Made by a program: the position numbers and the translations under genes
The notes under the pieces: model-generated
Seen by the model: only the letters and a program-made list of their open reading frames with translations
The model's database searches: none
What the model was told of the DNA's origin: nothing
Shown here: piece by piece, positions 8,714-18,253 of the stretch
Layout: each line of letters starts with the position of its first letter
How positions within the stretch are numbered: the stretch's first letter is position 1
Assembly (NCBI RefSeq): GCF_029351045.1
Contig: NZ_JARKIN010000001.1
Coordinates: 248,001-312,000, forward strand
Length of the DNA: 64,000 nucleotides
Direction: 5' to 3'
DNA from: Streptomyces sp. WMMB303
GTDB lineage: Bacteria > Actinomycetota > Actinomycetes > Streptomycetales > Streptomycetaceae

Positions 8714-9702
8714 GGGAGTTCAGCTACCAGCGCGCCACCGATGTCGAGGGGGCCGTCGCGCTGCTCGACTCCGACCCGGACGCGCGCTACCTGGGCGGGG
8801 GCACCAACCTGATCGATCTGATGAAGACCGGCGTCGAACGCCCCGGGCGGCTCGTCGACGTCCGGGAACTGCCCCTGGACCGCATCGAACCGACCGCGGA
8901 AGGCGGACTGCGGATCGGCGCCACGGTCACCAACAGCGACCTGGCCGCCCACTCCGAGGTCCGCGGCCGCTACCCGGCGCTGGCGGAGGCCGTACTGGCC
9001 GGAGCCTCGGGCCAACTGCGCAACATGGCCACCGTCGGCGGCAACCTCCTGCAGCGCACCCGCTGCCCCTACTTCACCGACACCTCCCTCCCCTGCAACA
9101 AGCGCGCCCCGGGCAGCGGATGCTCGGCGGCCACCGGGGAGCACCGCAATCACGCCGTCCTCGGAGCCTCGGCGCACTGCGTGGCCGTCCACCCGTCCGA
9201 CATGGGCGTCGCGCTGGCCGCGTTCGACGCCGTCGTCTCCTTCGAGACCGCCGAGGGAAGCGGCGAGCTGCCGCTGGCCGACTTCTACCTGCCGGTCGGC
9301 GACACTCCGCATCGGGAGACCGCGCTGCCGCAGGGGGCGCTCATCACGGCCGTCACCCTGCCGCCCGCGCCGGTCGCCGCGCGCTCCCGCTACCGCAAGG
9401 TGCGCGAGCGGGCCTCCTACGCCTTCGCCATCGGCTCGGTCGCCGGTGCGCTCGACGTGGCCGACGGCGCCGTGCGCGACGTGCGGCTGGCCTTCGGCGC
9501 CGTCGCCTCCCACCCATGGCGGGCAAGGACCGCCGAGCGGGCACTGCTGGGGCAGCCGGCCGAGGAGACGGCGTTCGCGGCGGCGGCCGACGCCGAACTG
9601 GCCGCGGCGCAGGCGCTGGAGCAGAACGCCTACAAACTGCCGCTGCTGCGCAACCTCGTCGTCTCCCTGCTCACCGAACTGGCCGAGGAGGCCGCCCGAT
9701 GA
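8710..9702 (+). CDS. molybdenum hydroxylase FAD-binding subunit (PaoB/YagS-like) with extra iron-sulfur insertion
   Basis: Flavin subunit of 330 residues. The FAD-binding loop is YLGGGTNLIDLMK near residue 30, and QLRNMATVGGNLLQRTRC is the second FAD contact. Between about residues 117 and 140 lies the cysteine-rich insertion CPYFTD...CNKRAPGSGC that in E. coli PaoB ligates an additional [4Fe-4S] cluster; this marks the enzyme as PaoB-type rather than ordinary CoxM/XdhB type. Start and stop both overlap neighbours by ATGA, typical of stoichiometric subunits. Confidence 0.92.
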   Translation: MREFSYQRATDVEGAVALLDSDPDARYLGGGTNLIDLMKTGVERPGRLVDVRELPLDRIEPTAEGGLRIGATVTNSDLAAHSEVRGRYPALAEAVLAGASGQLRNMATVGGNLLQRTRCPYFTDTSLPCNKRAPGSGCSAATGEHRNHAVLGASAHCVAVHPSDMGVALAAFDAVVSFETAEGSGELPLADFYLPVGDTPHRETALPQGALITAVTLPPAPVAARSRYRKVRERASYAFAIGSVAGALDVADGAVRDVRLAFGAVASHPWRARTAERALLGQPAEETAFAAAADAELAAAQALEQNAYKLPLLRNLVVSLLTELAEEAAR

Positions 9703-11822
9703 CCACCACGGCGAAACCCCGGACCGTCGGTGCCGCCCGCACCCGCGTCGAGGGCCGGGAGAAGGTGACCGGCGCGGCCCGCTACGCGAGCGAACAGCCC
9801 TTCGAGGAGCTGGCACACGGCTGGCTGGTCCTCTCGACCGTCGCACGCGGCCGCGTCCGCGCGGTCGGCGAGGAGGCGGTGCGGGCCCTCCCCGGTGTGC
9901 TGACCGTGCTGCACTCCGGCAACGCTCCGCGCCTGACCACGGACTTCGCCTCCTTGCTCGGCCCGCCCGATCCCGTCGTGGCACTCTTCCAGCACGACCG
10001 GGTGCCGCACCTGGGATGGCCGGTGGCCCTGGTCGTCGCCGAGACGCCGGAGGAGGCACGGGAGGCCGCCGAGACGCTGGTCGTCGAGTACGACGAGGAA
10101 CCGCACGACGTCGCCTTCCACGCCGGCCGGCCCGGCACCTACCCGCCCGAGGACGGCAGCGCCGTGGCGGCGAAGGGCGACCTGGAAGCCGAACTGGCCG
10201 CCTCCAGTGTGCTGGTCGACGCCTCGTACACCACCCCCGAACAGCACCACAGCGCCATGGAACCGCATGCCGCCACCGCCCACTGGGACGAGGGGCGGCT
10301 GGAGGTGCTGGACACCAACCAGGGCACCGGCTGGGTGGCGGGCGATCTGGCCCAGCTGTTCTCGCTGGACGCCTCCTCGGTACGGGTGCGCTCGGAGCAC
10401 ATCGGCGGTGCCTTCGGCTCCAAGGGAGTCCGGCCGCACCAGGTGGGCGCTGTGATGGCCGCGACCGTCCTGCACCGGCCGGTCCGCCTGGCGCTGACCC
10501 GGCGCCAGGTGTTCGCGGTCACCGGCTACCGCAGCCCCACCGCACAGCGGGTGCGGCTCGGCGCGGAACCGGACGGGCGGTTGCGCGCGTTCGGGCACGA
10601 GGCGCTCAACCTCACCTCGACACTGCGTCCGTTCGTGGAGACCAGCGCCGTCTTCGGACGGGTCATGTACGACGCGCGGGCGCACCACACCGCGCACCGC
10701 CTCGTCGGTCTCGACATGCCGACGCCGACCTGGATGCGGGCACCCGGCGAGGCCCCGGGGTCCTTCGCGGTGGAGTCGGCGCTCGACGAGCTGGCCGAGC
10801 GGCTGGAGATGGACCCGATCGCGCTGCGGGCCCGCAACGAGCCGGAGAGCGGACCGCTCTCCGGCCTCCCCTTCAGCAGCCGCAACCTGCTCGGCTGCTT
10901 CGAGGAGGGCGCCCGCCGGTTCGGCTGGGCCGGGCGCGACCCGCGGCCGCGGCTGCGCCGCGAGGGCCGGTGGCTGCTGGGTACCGGAACAGCCGCGGCC
11001 ACCTACCCGTCCGGCGCCGCGCCCTCGACCGCCTCCGTGACGGCCGAGCCGGACGGCGGCTTCACCGTGCGGATCTCCGCGGCGGACGTGGGCACCGGCG
11101 CCCGCACGGCCCTCGCCCTCGTCGCCGCGGAGGCGCTCGACGTGGAGGCCGAGCGGGTGACCGTACGGATCGGGGACAGCGACTTCGGCCAGGCCTGGGT
11201 CGCCGGCGGCTCCATGGGCACCCGTTCGTGGTCCCTGGCCGTCGTCTCGGCAGCCGAGGAACTGCGCGGCCGGCTGGCGCTGTCCGACGGTGACATCCCG
11301 CCGGACGGCATCACCGCGCGCACGGACACCGCGAGGCTGCTCGCCGAGCTCGCCAAGAAGGAACGGCACTCCTTCGGGGCACAGTTCGCCGAAGTCGCCG
11401 TCGACGTGACCACCGGCGAGGTCCGGGTGCGGCGCATGCTGGGGGTGTTCGCGGCAGGCCGGATCGTCAACCCGCTCACCGCCCGCAGCCAGCTCGTCGG
11501 CGGGATGACCTGGGGCCTGTCCATGGCCCTCCACGAGGAGGCCGTGCGGGACGCGGCGTCCGGGGGCCAGGTGGGGGCGGATTTCGCCGGTTACCACGTC
11601 GCCGCCAACGCGGATGTCCCGGTCATCGAGGCGGACTGGATCGACGACCCCGTCCCCGACGACCCGGTGGGGATCAAGGGCATCGGCGAGATCGGCATCG
11701 TGGGCGCGGCCGCGGCGATCTCCAACGCGGTCTGGCACGCGACCGGGGTCCGCCACCGGGACCTTCCGCTGCGTCCGGACCGGATTCTGCGGGCGGAGGA
11801 GGGGACCGGGACCGGCGCCTGA
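9699..11822 (+). CDS. molybdenum hydroxylase catalytic subunit (PaoC/YagR-like)
   Basis: The 707-residue molybdopterin-binding subunit, the site of aldehyde (or heterocycle) oxidation. Recognisable features are GREKVTGAARYASE at the N-terminus, EHIGGAFGSKG for the cofactor, WMRAPGEAPGSFAVES, and the C-terminal catalytic glutamate in GIKGIGEIGIVGAAAA. Length agrees with PaoC (about 730 residues). No XdhC/PaoD-type cofactor insertion chaperone follows in this operon; the next gene is a convergent LysR regulator. Substrate is inferred from the family only. Confidence 0.92.
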   Translation: MTTTAKPRTVGAARTRVEGREKVTGAARYASEQPFEELAHGWLVLSTVARGRVRAVGEEAVRALPGVLTVLHSGNAPRLTTDFASLLGPPDPVVALFQHDRVPHLGWPVALVVAETPEEAREAAETLVVEYDEEPHDVAFHAGRPGTYPPEDGSAVAAKGDLEAELAASSVLVDASYTTPEQHHSAMEPHAATAHWDEGRLEVLDTNQGTGWVAGDLAQLFSLDASSVRVRSEHIGGAFGSKGVRPHQVGAVMAATVLHRPVRLALTRRQVFAVTGYRSPTAQRVRLGAEPDGRLRAFGHEALNLTSTLRPFVETSAVFGRVMYDARAHHTAHRLVGLDMPTPTWMRAPGEAPGSFAVESALDELAERLEMDPIALRARNEPESGPLSGLPFSSRNLLGCFEEGARRFGWAGRDPRPRLRREGRWLLGTGTAAATYPSGAAPSTASVTAEPDGGFTVRISAADVGTGARTALALVAAEALDVEAERVTVRIGDSDFGQAWVAGGSMGTRSWSLAVVSAAEELRGRLALSDGDIPPDGITARTDTARLLAELAKKERHSFGAQFAEVAVDVTTGEVRVRRMLGVFAAGRIVNPLTARSQLVGGMTWGLSMALHEEAVRDAASGGQVGADFAGYHVAANADVPVIEADWIDDPVPDDPVGIKGIGEIGIVGAAAAISNAVWHATGVRHRDLPLRPDRILRAEEGTGTGA

Positions 11823-11921
11823 GCCCGGGCACGGCCCAACCGGTGCGGGAGCGGACCCGGCCGCCCCCGCTCCCGCACCGCCCCACACCCCCGCGCCCCC
11901 GCGCCTGCGGTGTCCGGAGGG

Positions 11922-12869
11922 TCAGCCGGGCCTCCCGCTCCCCTCCCCCGCGGGCCGCCCCTGCTCGCCCGCCGGGGCACAGGCGGCCGAGCGCAGCACG
12001 TCGACCAGCGCCGCCACCGTCGGCCGGTGCCGCGAGGCGGTCCGGCAGACCACCACGATGTGCCGCTCCACGGCGTCGCTCAGCCCGAGGACGTCGAGGT
12101 GCGAGGGGCGCAGCCGCAGCATCAGGTCCGTCACCAGGCTGACTCCCACCCCGGTCTCGACCAGGGCCAGTGTCGCGGCGGTGTCGGTCACCTCGTGCAG
12201 CACCCGCGGTTCGAAACCGGCCCGGCGGCAGGCGGTGAGCGCCGCGCGGCCGTAGTAGCTCCCGGCCGACGGCAGGATCCAGCCCCGCTCGCGCAGCTCG
12301 TGGAGCGCGACCGTCGCCCGGCCGGTCAGCTCGCCCGTAGGTGCGGCGAGGGAGAACCGCTCGCGGGAGAGCGGGAGCACGCACAGCGACGCGTCCCGCG
12401 GGAGGGGCACGTCCGGGTAGTCCAGGCCCAGGGCCAGCTCCACGGAGCCGCCCGCCACCGCGTCGTACACGTCGTCCACGTCCATGTCGCGGCTGCGCAC
12501 GGTGATGCCCGGGCAGGTCTCCCGGGCGTGCCGGAGCGCGAGCGGCAGGATCTCGGCGGCGGCGGTGGCGAAGAGGCCGATCCGCAGTGTCCCGCAGACC
12601 TCGTGGCGGGTGCGCTCCAGCGCCTCCACGGCTTCGGCCTCCGTGGCCAGGATCCGCTCGGCGTGGGCCGCCAACGTCACACCCGCGTCGGTCAGTTCGA
12701 CCCGGCGCCCCACCCGCCGCAGCAGCTCCATACCGGTGGACCTCTCCAGCGCGGCGATCTGCTGGGAGACCCCGCCGGGGGTGTAGCCGAGGGAGCGCGC
12801 GACCGCGGTGACCGTGCCCCGCCGGGTCAGCTCCACCAGCGACCGCAGTTGCGGACTCGTCCATTCCAT
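11922..12869 (-). CDS. LysR-family regulator of the adjacent amine/lysine catabolic operon
   Basis: A 315-residue LysR regulator: winged helix at about 3-62 (AVARSLGYTPGGVSQQIAAL) and a substrate-binding domain behind it. It is divergent from the FAD oxidase-HglS-ALDH7 operon, the standard arrangement for control of the neighbour. In the gap, GAACGGT (12874-12880) and ACTGTTC (12899-12905) form an imperfect palindrome just upstream of its own start that could be its binding site; this is weak evidence. Convergent with the hydroxylase operon on its other side. Confidence 0.88.
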   Translation of the reverse strand: MEWTSPQLRSLVELTRRGTVTAVARSLGYTPGGVSQQIAALERSTGMELLRRVGRRVELTDAGVTLAAHAERILATEAEAVEALERTRHEVCGTLRIGLFATAAAEILPLALRHARETCPGITVRSRDMDVDDVYDAVAGGSVELALGLDYPDVPLPRDASLCVLPLSRERFSLAAPTGELTGRATVALHELRERGWILPSAGSYYGRAALTACRRAGFEPRVLHEVTDTAATLALVETGVGVSLVTDLMLRLRPSHLDVLGLSDAVERHIVVVCRTASRHRPTVAALVDVLRSAACAPAGEQGRPAGEGSGRPG

Positions 12870-13040
12870 GCAGGAACGGTAAACGAATGTGAGCAGAAAC
12901 TGTTCATGGACGTCAACGGTCGCGCTGCGTCACGATGTGGGGCAGCACGCTGATCAGCACCGCCGCACTGACAGCAGCGCCGCGTACGGGCTCGGGCCAC
13001 TCCGCTCGATCCCGCCGTCGGCCCTCGGAAGGGACCGCCT

Positions 13041-14213
13041 ATGCCCTCCTCCGCTTTCCGTACCGTCCCGGACTCCGCCGACGTCGTGATCATCGGCGGT
13101 GGTGTGCTGGGCACCAGCGCCGCCTTCCACCTCGCCGAGGCCGGGGTGCGCGACGTCGTCCTGCTGGAGCGCGGCGAGCTGGGCTGCGGCAGCTCGGGGA
13201 AACCGATCGGCGGCGTACGCGCCCAGTTCTCCGACCCGCTCAACATCGAACTGGGCCGGCGCAGCCTGGATGCCTACCGCTGCTTCGGCGACCGCCCCGG
13301 TGCGGACATCCGGTTCGCTCCCGTCGGCTACCTGTTCCTGCTCGACAGCGCGGAGCAGGAGGCGGACTTCGCGACCGGTGTCGCCGTCCAGAACGGCCTC
13401 GGCGTCCCCAGCCGCATGATCGGTCCGGACGAGGCGCGCCGGCTGTGCCCCTGGCTGAGCACCGACGGCCTGGTGGCCGCCGCCTACTGCCCCACGGCGG
13501 GCCACGCGCGCCCGGGCGCTGTGGTGCGTGGCTACGCGGAGGCCGCGGCCGCCGGCGGCGTGCGGGTGGCCGAGCACACCGAGGTGACCGGCCTCGGGAC
13601 GGTCGGCGGCCGGGTGACCCACGTGCACACCAGCCATGGACGGATCTCCTGCGGCAGCGTCATCTGCGCGGCGGGAGCCTGGTCCGGACAGATCGGCGAC
13701 ATGGCCGGCGTCAGCCTTCCGGTGCGCCCGGTGCGCCGGCAACTGGCGTTCACCGCGCCGCTGGCCCCGACCGCGCCCCGCCTCCCCTTCACCATCGACT
13801 TCTCCTCCAGCGCCTACTTCCACAACAGCGACGACGGACTGCTGTTCGGGCTGGCCGACCCGGACGAGACCGAGGGTTTCGACACCACCTGGACACCGGA
13901 CTGGCTGGAGCGCTTCCGCGCCGTGGCGCGCCGCCGCGCCCCCGCCCTGGCCGGCATGGAGACCGTCGGCGGCTGGGCCGGACTCTACGAGAACACCCCG
14001 GACCACAACGCGCTCATCGGCCGCTCCGGCGAACTGGAGAACTTCCTGTACGCCACGGGGTTCTCGGGACACGGCTTCCTCCAGGCGCCCGCGGTGGGCG
14101 AGATCGTCCGCGACCTCCACCTGGGACGCCGCCCGTTCGCCGACCCCGCGCCGCTCAGTGCCGACCGGTTCCACGCCGGATCCGGGATCCGTCCCGAGGC
14201 CCATGTCGTGTGA
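13041..14213 (+). CDS. FAD-dependent amine oxidase (DAO / sarcosine-oxidase-like)
   Basis: A 390-residue flavoprotein of the D-amino-acid oxidase fold. The dinucleotide motif is VVIIGGGVLGTSAAFHLAEAG near residue 14; SSGKPIGGVRAQF resembles the sarcosine-oxidase-beta and proline-dehydrogenase group, and the C-terminal FAD contact is FSGHGFLQAPAVGEIV. First gene of an operon with a 2-oxoadipate enzyme and an aminoadipate-semialdehyde-type dehydrogenase. From that context it may oxidise L-pipecolate (an AmaA-like role) or another amine, but the sequence alone does not tell the substrate. Confidence 0.85.
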   Translation: MPSSAFRTVPDSADVVIIGGGVLGTSAAFHLAEAGVRDVVLLERGELGCGSSGKPIGGVRAQFSDPLNIELGRRSLDAYRCFGDRPGADIRFAPVGYLFLLDSAEQEADFATGVAVQNGLGVPSRMIGPDEARRLCPWLSTDGLVAAAYCPTAGHARPGAVVRGYAEAAAAGGVRVAEHTEVTGLGTVGGRVTHVHTSHGRISCGSVICAAGAWSGQIGDMAGVSLPVRPVRRQLAFTAPLAPTAPRLPFTIDFSSSAYFHNSDDGLLFGLADPDETEGFDTTWTPDWLERFRAVARRRAPALAGMETVGGWAGLYENTPDHNALIGRSGELENFLYATGFSGHGFLQAPAVGEIVRDLHLGRRPFADPAPLSADRFHAGSGIRPEAHVV

Positions 14214-14244
14214 GCCCGTACCCCCCGGGAAGGAAGGGCGAACC

Positions 14245-15669
14245 GTGAAGAGAGTCGAACAGTGGCAGTTGAGGGCCGCGTTCGCCGAACGGCTGTCGCG
14301 GATGTACGGGAAGGAGGTGCCCGCCTACACCACGCTGGTGGAGGTCTCCCACGAGGTCAACGAGGACGTCCTGCGCACCCGGGGCAGCGCGGCCGAACGC
14401 CTGGGCTCCCTCGACCGGGTGACCGCGGAGCGGCACGGCGCCGTCCGCGTCGGCACCCCCGCGGAACTGCGGCAGGTCGCCCGGATCTTCGCGGCCCTGG
14501 GGATGCGCCCGGTCGGCTTCTACGACCTGCGTGAGGCCGCGGTCAGCGCGGTCCCCGTCGTCTCCACCGCCTTCCGGCCCGTCGACGCCGAGGAGTTGGC
14601 GCGCAATCCCTTCCGCGTCTTCACCTCCCTGCTCACTCCTGGCGACCCCCGGTTCTTCGACCCCGGGCTCCGGGCACGGCTGGAGGCCTTCCTCGCGGGC
14701 CGCGAACTCTTCCCGCCGGAGCTGCTCGCGCTGGCCGACCGGGCCGCCGCCGAGCGGGAACTGCCGCCGGAGCAGGCCGAGCGCTTCCTCCGGCTGGCGG
14801 TCGGCGCCTTCGAACTGTCCTGCGAACCGGTCGACCGGGCCTGGTACCGGACCCTGGAGCGGGTCTCGGCCGTGGCGGCGGACATCGGCGGGGTCCGCAG
14901 CACGCACCTCAACCACCTCACCCCGCGGGTGCTCGACATCGACGAGCTGTACCGCCGGATGACCGCGCGCGGCATCGAGATGATCGACACCATTCAGGGC
15001 CCGCCCGGCTGGCAGGGGCCCGACGTGCTGCTGCGCCAGACATCTTTCCGGGCGCTGGCCGAAACCCGGGCGATGCGCACCCCGGACGGCAGCGTGGTCG
15101 ACGGTGCGCTGCGGGTGCGCTTCGGCGAGGTCGAGGCGCGCGGTATCGCCCTGACCCGGGAGGGCCGCGCCCGCTACGACGAGCTGGTCGACCTGGTCGA
15201 CCGGCGCAGCGCGCGGACGCCCGGGCGGCGACGCGAGGAGATCGCCCGGGAGGTGTGGGAGCAGCACCTGCCCCGCACCGAGCGGGAACTCGCCGCCCGC
15301 GGACTGGCGCACTTCACCTTCCGTACGGCCGCCGATCCACCCCGCGACGGCACCCGGCCCCCGGCGGACATCGGGACACTGCTGCGGCGGGGGTGGGTCC
15401 ACGCCGAACCTCTCGTCTACGAGGATTTCCTGCCCCGCTCCGCGGCCGGCATCTTCCAGTCCAACCTCACCTCGCAGGGCACCCGCGACAACTCGCGGGA
15501 GGCCGCCGCCTACGACGCCGGGTGGCTCTCCGGTGCGCTGGAGCGCGAGGTGCTCGACCCGTTCGCGCTCTACGAGCAGCAGCAGCACCGCTCTCTGGCC
15601 CGGGTCGCGCACGAGCTGGGGCTGGATCGCACCGCCCTCGTCCACCCCGTCCACCGCGAACACCCCTGA
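14245..15669 (+). CDS. hglS: DUF1338 protein, 2-oxoadipate dioxygenase/decarboxylase (HglS/YdcJ family)
   Basis: Members of this family convert 2-oxoadipate to D-2-hydroxyglutarate with loss of CO2, using a single metal ion, in lysine breakdown. The 474-residue length matches HglS of Pseudomonas putida. Candidate metal ligands are H64 in ERHGAVR, H224 in HLNHLTPR and E295 in RFGEVEARG, all in conserved family stretches. Starts with GTG at 14245 after GGAAGG, 31 bases behind the FAD oxidase. It is followed eight bases later by the ALDH7 gene. Family assignment is firm; activity is inferred from the family. Confidence 0.85.
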   Translation: MKRVEQWQLRAAFAERLSRMYGKEVPAYTTLVEVSHEVNEDVLRTRGSAAERLGSLDRVTAERHGAVRVGTPAELRQVARIFAALGMRPVGFYDLREAAVSAVPVVSTAFRPVDAEELARNPFRVFTSLLTPGDPRFFDPGLRARLEAFLAGRELFPPELLALADRAAAERELPPEQAERFLRLAVGAFELSCEPVDRAWYRTLERVSAVAADIGGVRSTHLNHLTPRVLDIDELYRRMTARGIEMIDTIQGPPGWQGPDVLLRQTSFRALAETRAMRTPDGSVVDGALRVRFGEVEARGIALTREGRARYDELVDLVDRRSARTPGRRREEIAREVWEQHLPRTERELAARGLAHFTFRTAADPPRDGTRPPADIGTLLRRGWVHAEPLVYEDFLPRSAAGIFQSNLTSQGTRDNSREAAAYDAGWLSGALEREVLDPFALYEQQQHRSLARVAHELGLDRTALVHPVHREHP

Positions 15670-15677
15670 GGATGGCC

Positions 15678-17207
15678 ATGACCAGCACCGCCCTGCCCAG
15701 TACGGATGACCTGCGGGCCCGCGCCCGCACCCGCCTCGACGCGATCGGCGTACGGGTACCGGAAGGCGGCGACCTCCCGGCCCGGACCCCGCTCACCGGG
15801 GAGTGCCTCTTCGGGCTCCGCACCGCCACCGCTGCCGAAGCCGAGACTGCCGTCGCCGAAGCACGCGCGGCGTTCCGCACCTGGCGCGGCACGCCCGCGC
15901 CGCGCCGCGGGGAACTCGTGCGCAGGCTCGGGGAGCTGCTGCGCGAGCACAAGAGCGACCTCGCCGATCTCGTGACCATCGAGGCGGGCAAGATCAGGTC
16001 CGAGTCCCTGGGCGAGGTCCAGGAGATGATCGACATCTGCGACTTCGCCGTCGGTCTGTCGCGCCAGTTGTACGGCCGCACCATCGCCTCCGAGCGTCCC
16101 GGGCACCGACTCGCCGAGACCTGGCACCCGCTCGGGGTGGTCGGCGTCATCTCCGCCTTCAACTTCCCCGCGGCCGTGTGGTCGTGGAACACCGCGGTCG
16201 CACTGGTCTGCGGGGACACGGTCGTCTGGAAGCCCTCGGAGCTGACCCCGCTCACCTCCCTGGCCTGCGACCGCCTGCTGGCCCGCGCGGCCGACGACGT
16301 CGGAGCGCCCCCCGCGGTGCACCGCCTGCTGCTCGGCGACCGTTCCGTCGGCCGGCAACTCGTGGACGACCCCCGGATCGCCCTGCTCAGCGCCACCGGC
16401 TCGACCCGCATGGGCCGCGAGACAGCGCCCCGCGTCGCGGCTCGGCTCGGCCGCAGTCTGCTGGAACTCGGCGGCAACAACGCCGCGATCGTCGCCCCGT
16501 CCGCCGATCTCGACCTCGCCGTGCAGGGCATCGTCTTCGCCGCCGCGGGCACCGCGGGACAGCGCTGCACGACGCTGCGCCGTCTCCTCGTCCACCGGGA
16601 CGTCGCCGAACCGCTGACCGCCCGGCTGGGCTCGGCCTACCGCACGCTGCCGGTCGGCGACCCGTTCGACGACCGCACGCTCGTCGGTCCGCTGATCTCC
16701 CTCGCGGCCCTCGAGGGGATGGACGGCGCGCTGACGCGGGCCCGGGCTACGGGGGGCGAACTGCTGGCCGGGGGCCGCCGCAGGCTGGCCGACGCCGCCC
16801 CGGAGGCGGCCTACTGCGAACCGGCTCTGGTCCGCGTCGACGAACAGTCCGACGTCGTACGGGAGGAGACCTTCGCACCGATCCTCTACATACTCGCCTA
16901 CGACACGCTCGAGGAAGCGCTGGCCCTGCACAATGACGTCCCGCAGGGCCTCTCCTCCAGCATATTCACCCGCGACCAGCGGGAGGCCGAGGTCTTCCTC
17001 TCGGCCGCGGGCTCCGACTGCGGGATCGCCAACGTCAACATCGGCACCTCGGGGGCGGAGATCGGCGGCGCGTTCGGCGGGGAGAAGGACACCGGCGGCG
17101 GGCGCGAGTCGGGCTCGGACGCCTGGAAGTCCTACATGCGCCGGGCGACCAACACCGTCAACTTCTCCGATGAGCTCCCGCTGGCCCAGAACGTCAGCTT
17201 CCTGTGA
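15678..17207 (+). CDS. amaB: ALDH7-family aldehyde dehydrogenase (aminoadipate semialdehyde / P6C dehydrogenase)
   Basis: A 509-residue NAD(P)-dependent dehydrogenase of the antiquitin/AmaB/Pcd group, which oxidises 2-aminoadipate semialdehyde (in equilibrium with piperideine-6-carboxylate). Signatures: SAFNFPAAVWSWN, the catalytic glutamate in LELGGNNAAIV, the catalytic cysteine in GTAGQRCTTLRR, and the family-specific C-terminal stretch NIGTSGAEIGGAFGGEKDT. GAGG six bases before the ATG at 15678 supports that start; an ATG at 15672 is the alternative. Together with HglS it makes a strong case for a lysine/pipecolate catabolic operon. Confidence 0.88.
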   Translation: MTSTALPSTDDLRARARTRLDAIGVRVPEGGDLPARTPLTGECLFGLRTATAAEAETAVAEARAAFRTWRGTPAPRRGELVRRLGELLREHKSDLADLVTIEAGKIRSESLGEVQEMIDICDFAVGLSRQLYGRTIASERPGHRLAETWHPLGVVGVISAFNFPAAVWSWNTAVALVCGDTVVWKPSELTPLTSLACDRLLARAADDVGAPPAVHRLLLGDRSVGRQLVDDPRIALLSATGSTRMGRETAPRVAARLGRSLLELGGNNAAIVAPSADLDLAVQGIVFAAAGTAGQRCTTLRRLLVHRDVAEPLTARLGSAYRTLPVGDPFDDRTLVGPLISLAALEGMDGALTRARATGGELLAGGRRRLADAAPEAAYCEPALVRVDEQSDVVREETFAPILYILAYDTLEEALALHNDVPQGLSSSIFTRDQREAEVFLSAAGSDCGIANVNIGTSGAEIGGAFGGEKDTGGGRESGSDAWKSYMRRATNTVNFSDELPLAQNVSFL

Positions 17208-17290
17208 GCGGCAGTCTTCCCCTGCACGCGGGACGGTGCGCCGTGCGCCCGGCCGGACGCACGGCGGCCGGGCCGCGCCACCTGCCGGAG

Positions 17291-17339
17291 CGGCTGCCCG
17301 CAGGCGGCTGCGCGCTTCCGGGGCGGCTGCCCGCAGGCG
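17291..17339 (+). repeat. short direct repeat between the ALDH7 and SDR genes
   Basis: CGGCTGCCCGCAGGCG occurs at 17291-17306 and again at 17324-17339, 33 bases apart, with similar flanks (CCGGAG / CCGGGG). The 192-base gap around it holds no gene. Confidence 0.6.
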
Positions 17340-17399
17340 CGGGAGCCCGCATACCCTGACCGGAGCCCACCGCAGGTCCCAGAGCCTCCAGGAGCGTCG

Positions 17400-18173
17400 A
17401 TGAGCACCGCCTCGCCCGCCACCCCCTCCCGCACCGCTGTCGTCACCGGAGCGAGCAGCGGCATCGGCGCCGCCACCGCCCGCCGGCTGGCGGCGGCCGG
17501 CTACCGGGTCGTGCTGGCCGCGCGCCGTGCGGAGCGCATCGCCGCCCTCGCCGCCGAACTCGTCGAGGAGGGGCAGCAGGCCGAGGCCCACACCCTGGAT
17601 GTGACCGACCGTGCGGCGGTCGACGCGTTCGCCGAACGGTTCGAGACACTGGAGGTGCTGGTCAACAACGCGGGCGGGGCGCTGGGGGCGGACCCGGTCG
17701 CCTCCGGCGACCCCGAGGACTGGCGGCGGATGTACGAGACCAACGTCCTCGGGACCCTGCACACCACGCAGGCGCTGCTGCCCGCGCTGACCGCCGGTGC
17801 GGGCACGGTCGTGGTGCTCTCCTCGACGGCGGGCCTCGCGACGTACGAGGGCGGGGCCGGGTACGTCGCGGCGAAGCACGCCCAGCACGTGCTCGCCGAG
17901 ACCCTGCGTCTGGAGATCGTCGGCAGCCCCGTCCGGGTGATCGAGATCGCGCCCGGGATGGTCCGGACCGACGAGTTCGCGCTCACCCGGTTCCGGGGGG
18001 ACGAGGAGAAGGCCGCACGGGTGTACGAAGGCGTGGCCGAGCCGCTGACCGCGGACGACGTGGCCGACACCATCGCGTGGTGCGTCTCGCGGCCGAGCCG
18101 GGTCAACGTCGACCTGCTGGTGGTGCGCCCGCGCGCGCAGGCGTCCAACACGAAGGTGCACCGCGAACCGTGA
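17400..18173 (+). CDS. short-chain dehydrogenase/reductase (classical SDR, YdfG-like)
   Basis: A 257-residue classical SDR. The NADP-binding motif is TGASSGIGAA near residue 17, the structural motif is VLVNNAGGALG, and the catalytic residues are S in VVLSSTAG and YxxK in YVAAKHAQHV. It ends with a C-terminal tail (RAQASNTKVHREP) seen in YdfG-type 3-hydroxy acid/serine dehydrogenases. Ribosome site CAGGAGCGTCG. The 192-base gap to the ALDH7 gene means it may be a separate unit, though a role in the same pathway is possible. Confidence 0.85.
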   Translation: MSTASPATPSRTAVVTGASSGIGAATARRLAAAGYRVVLAARRAERIAALAAELVEEGQQAEAHTLDVTDRAAVDAFAERFETLEVLVNNAGGALGADPVASGDPEDWRRMYETNVLGTLHTTQALLPALTAGAGTVVVLSSTAGLATYEGGAGYVAAKHAQHVLAETLRLEIVGSPVRVIEIAPGMVRTDEFALTRFRGDEEKAARVYEGVAEPLTADDVADTIAWCVSRPSRVNVDLLVVRPRAQASNTKVHREP

Positions 18174-18253
18174 TCCGGCGGCCCCCGGGCGCCGGGTCCG
18201 GGGGAGGTCCGCACACGTCGGGCACGGCGACCGGCAACCGGCGGCCGGGACGG

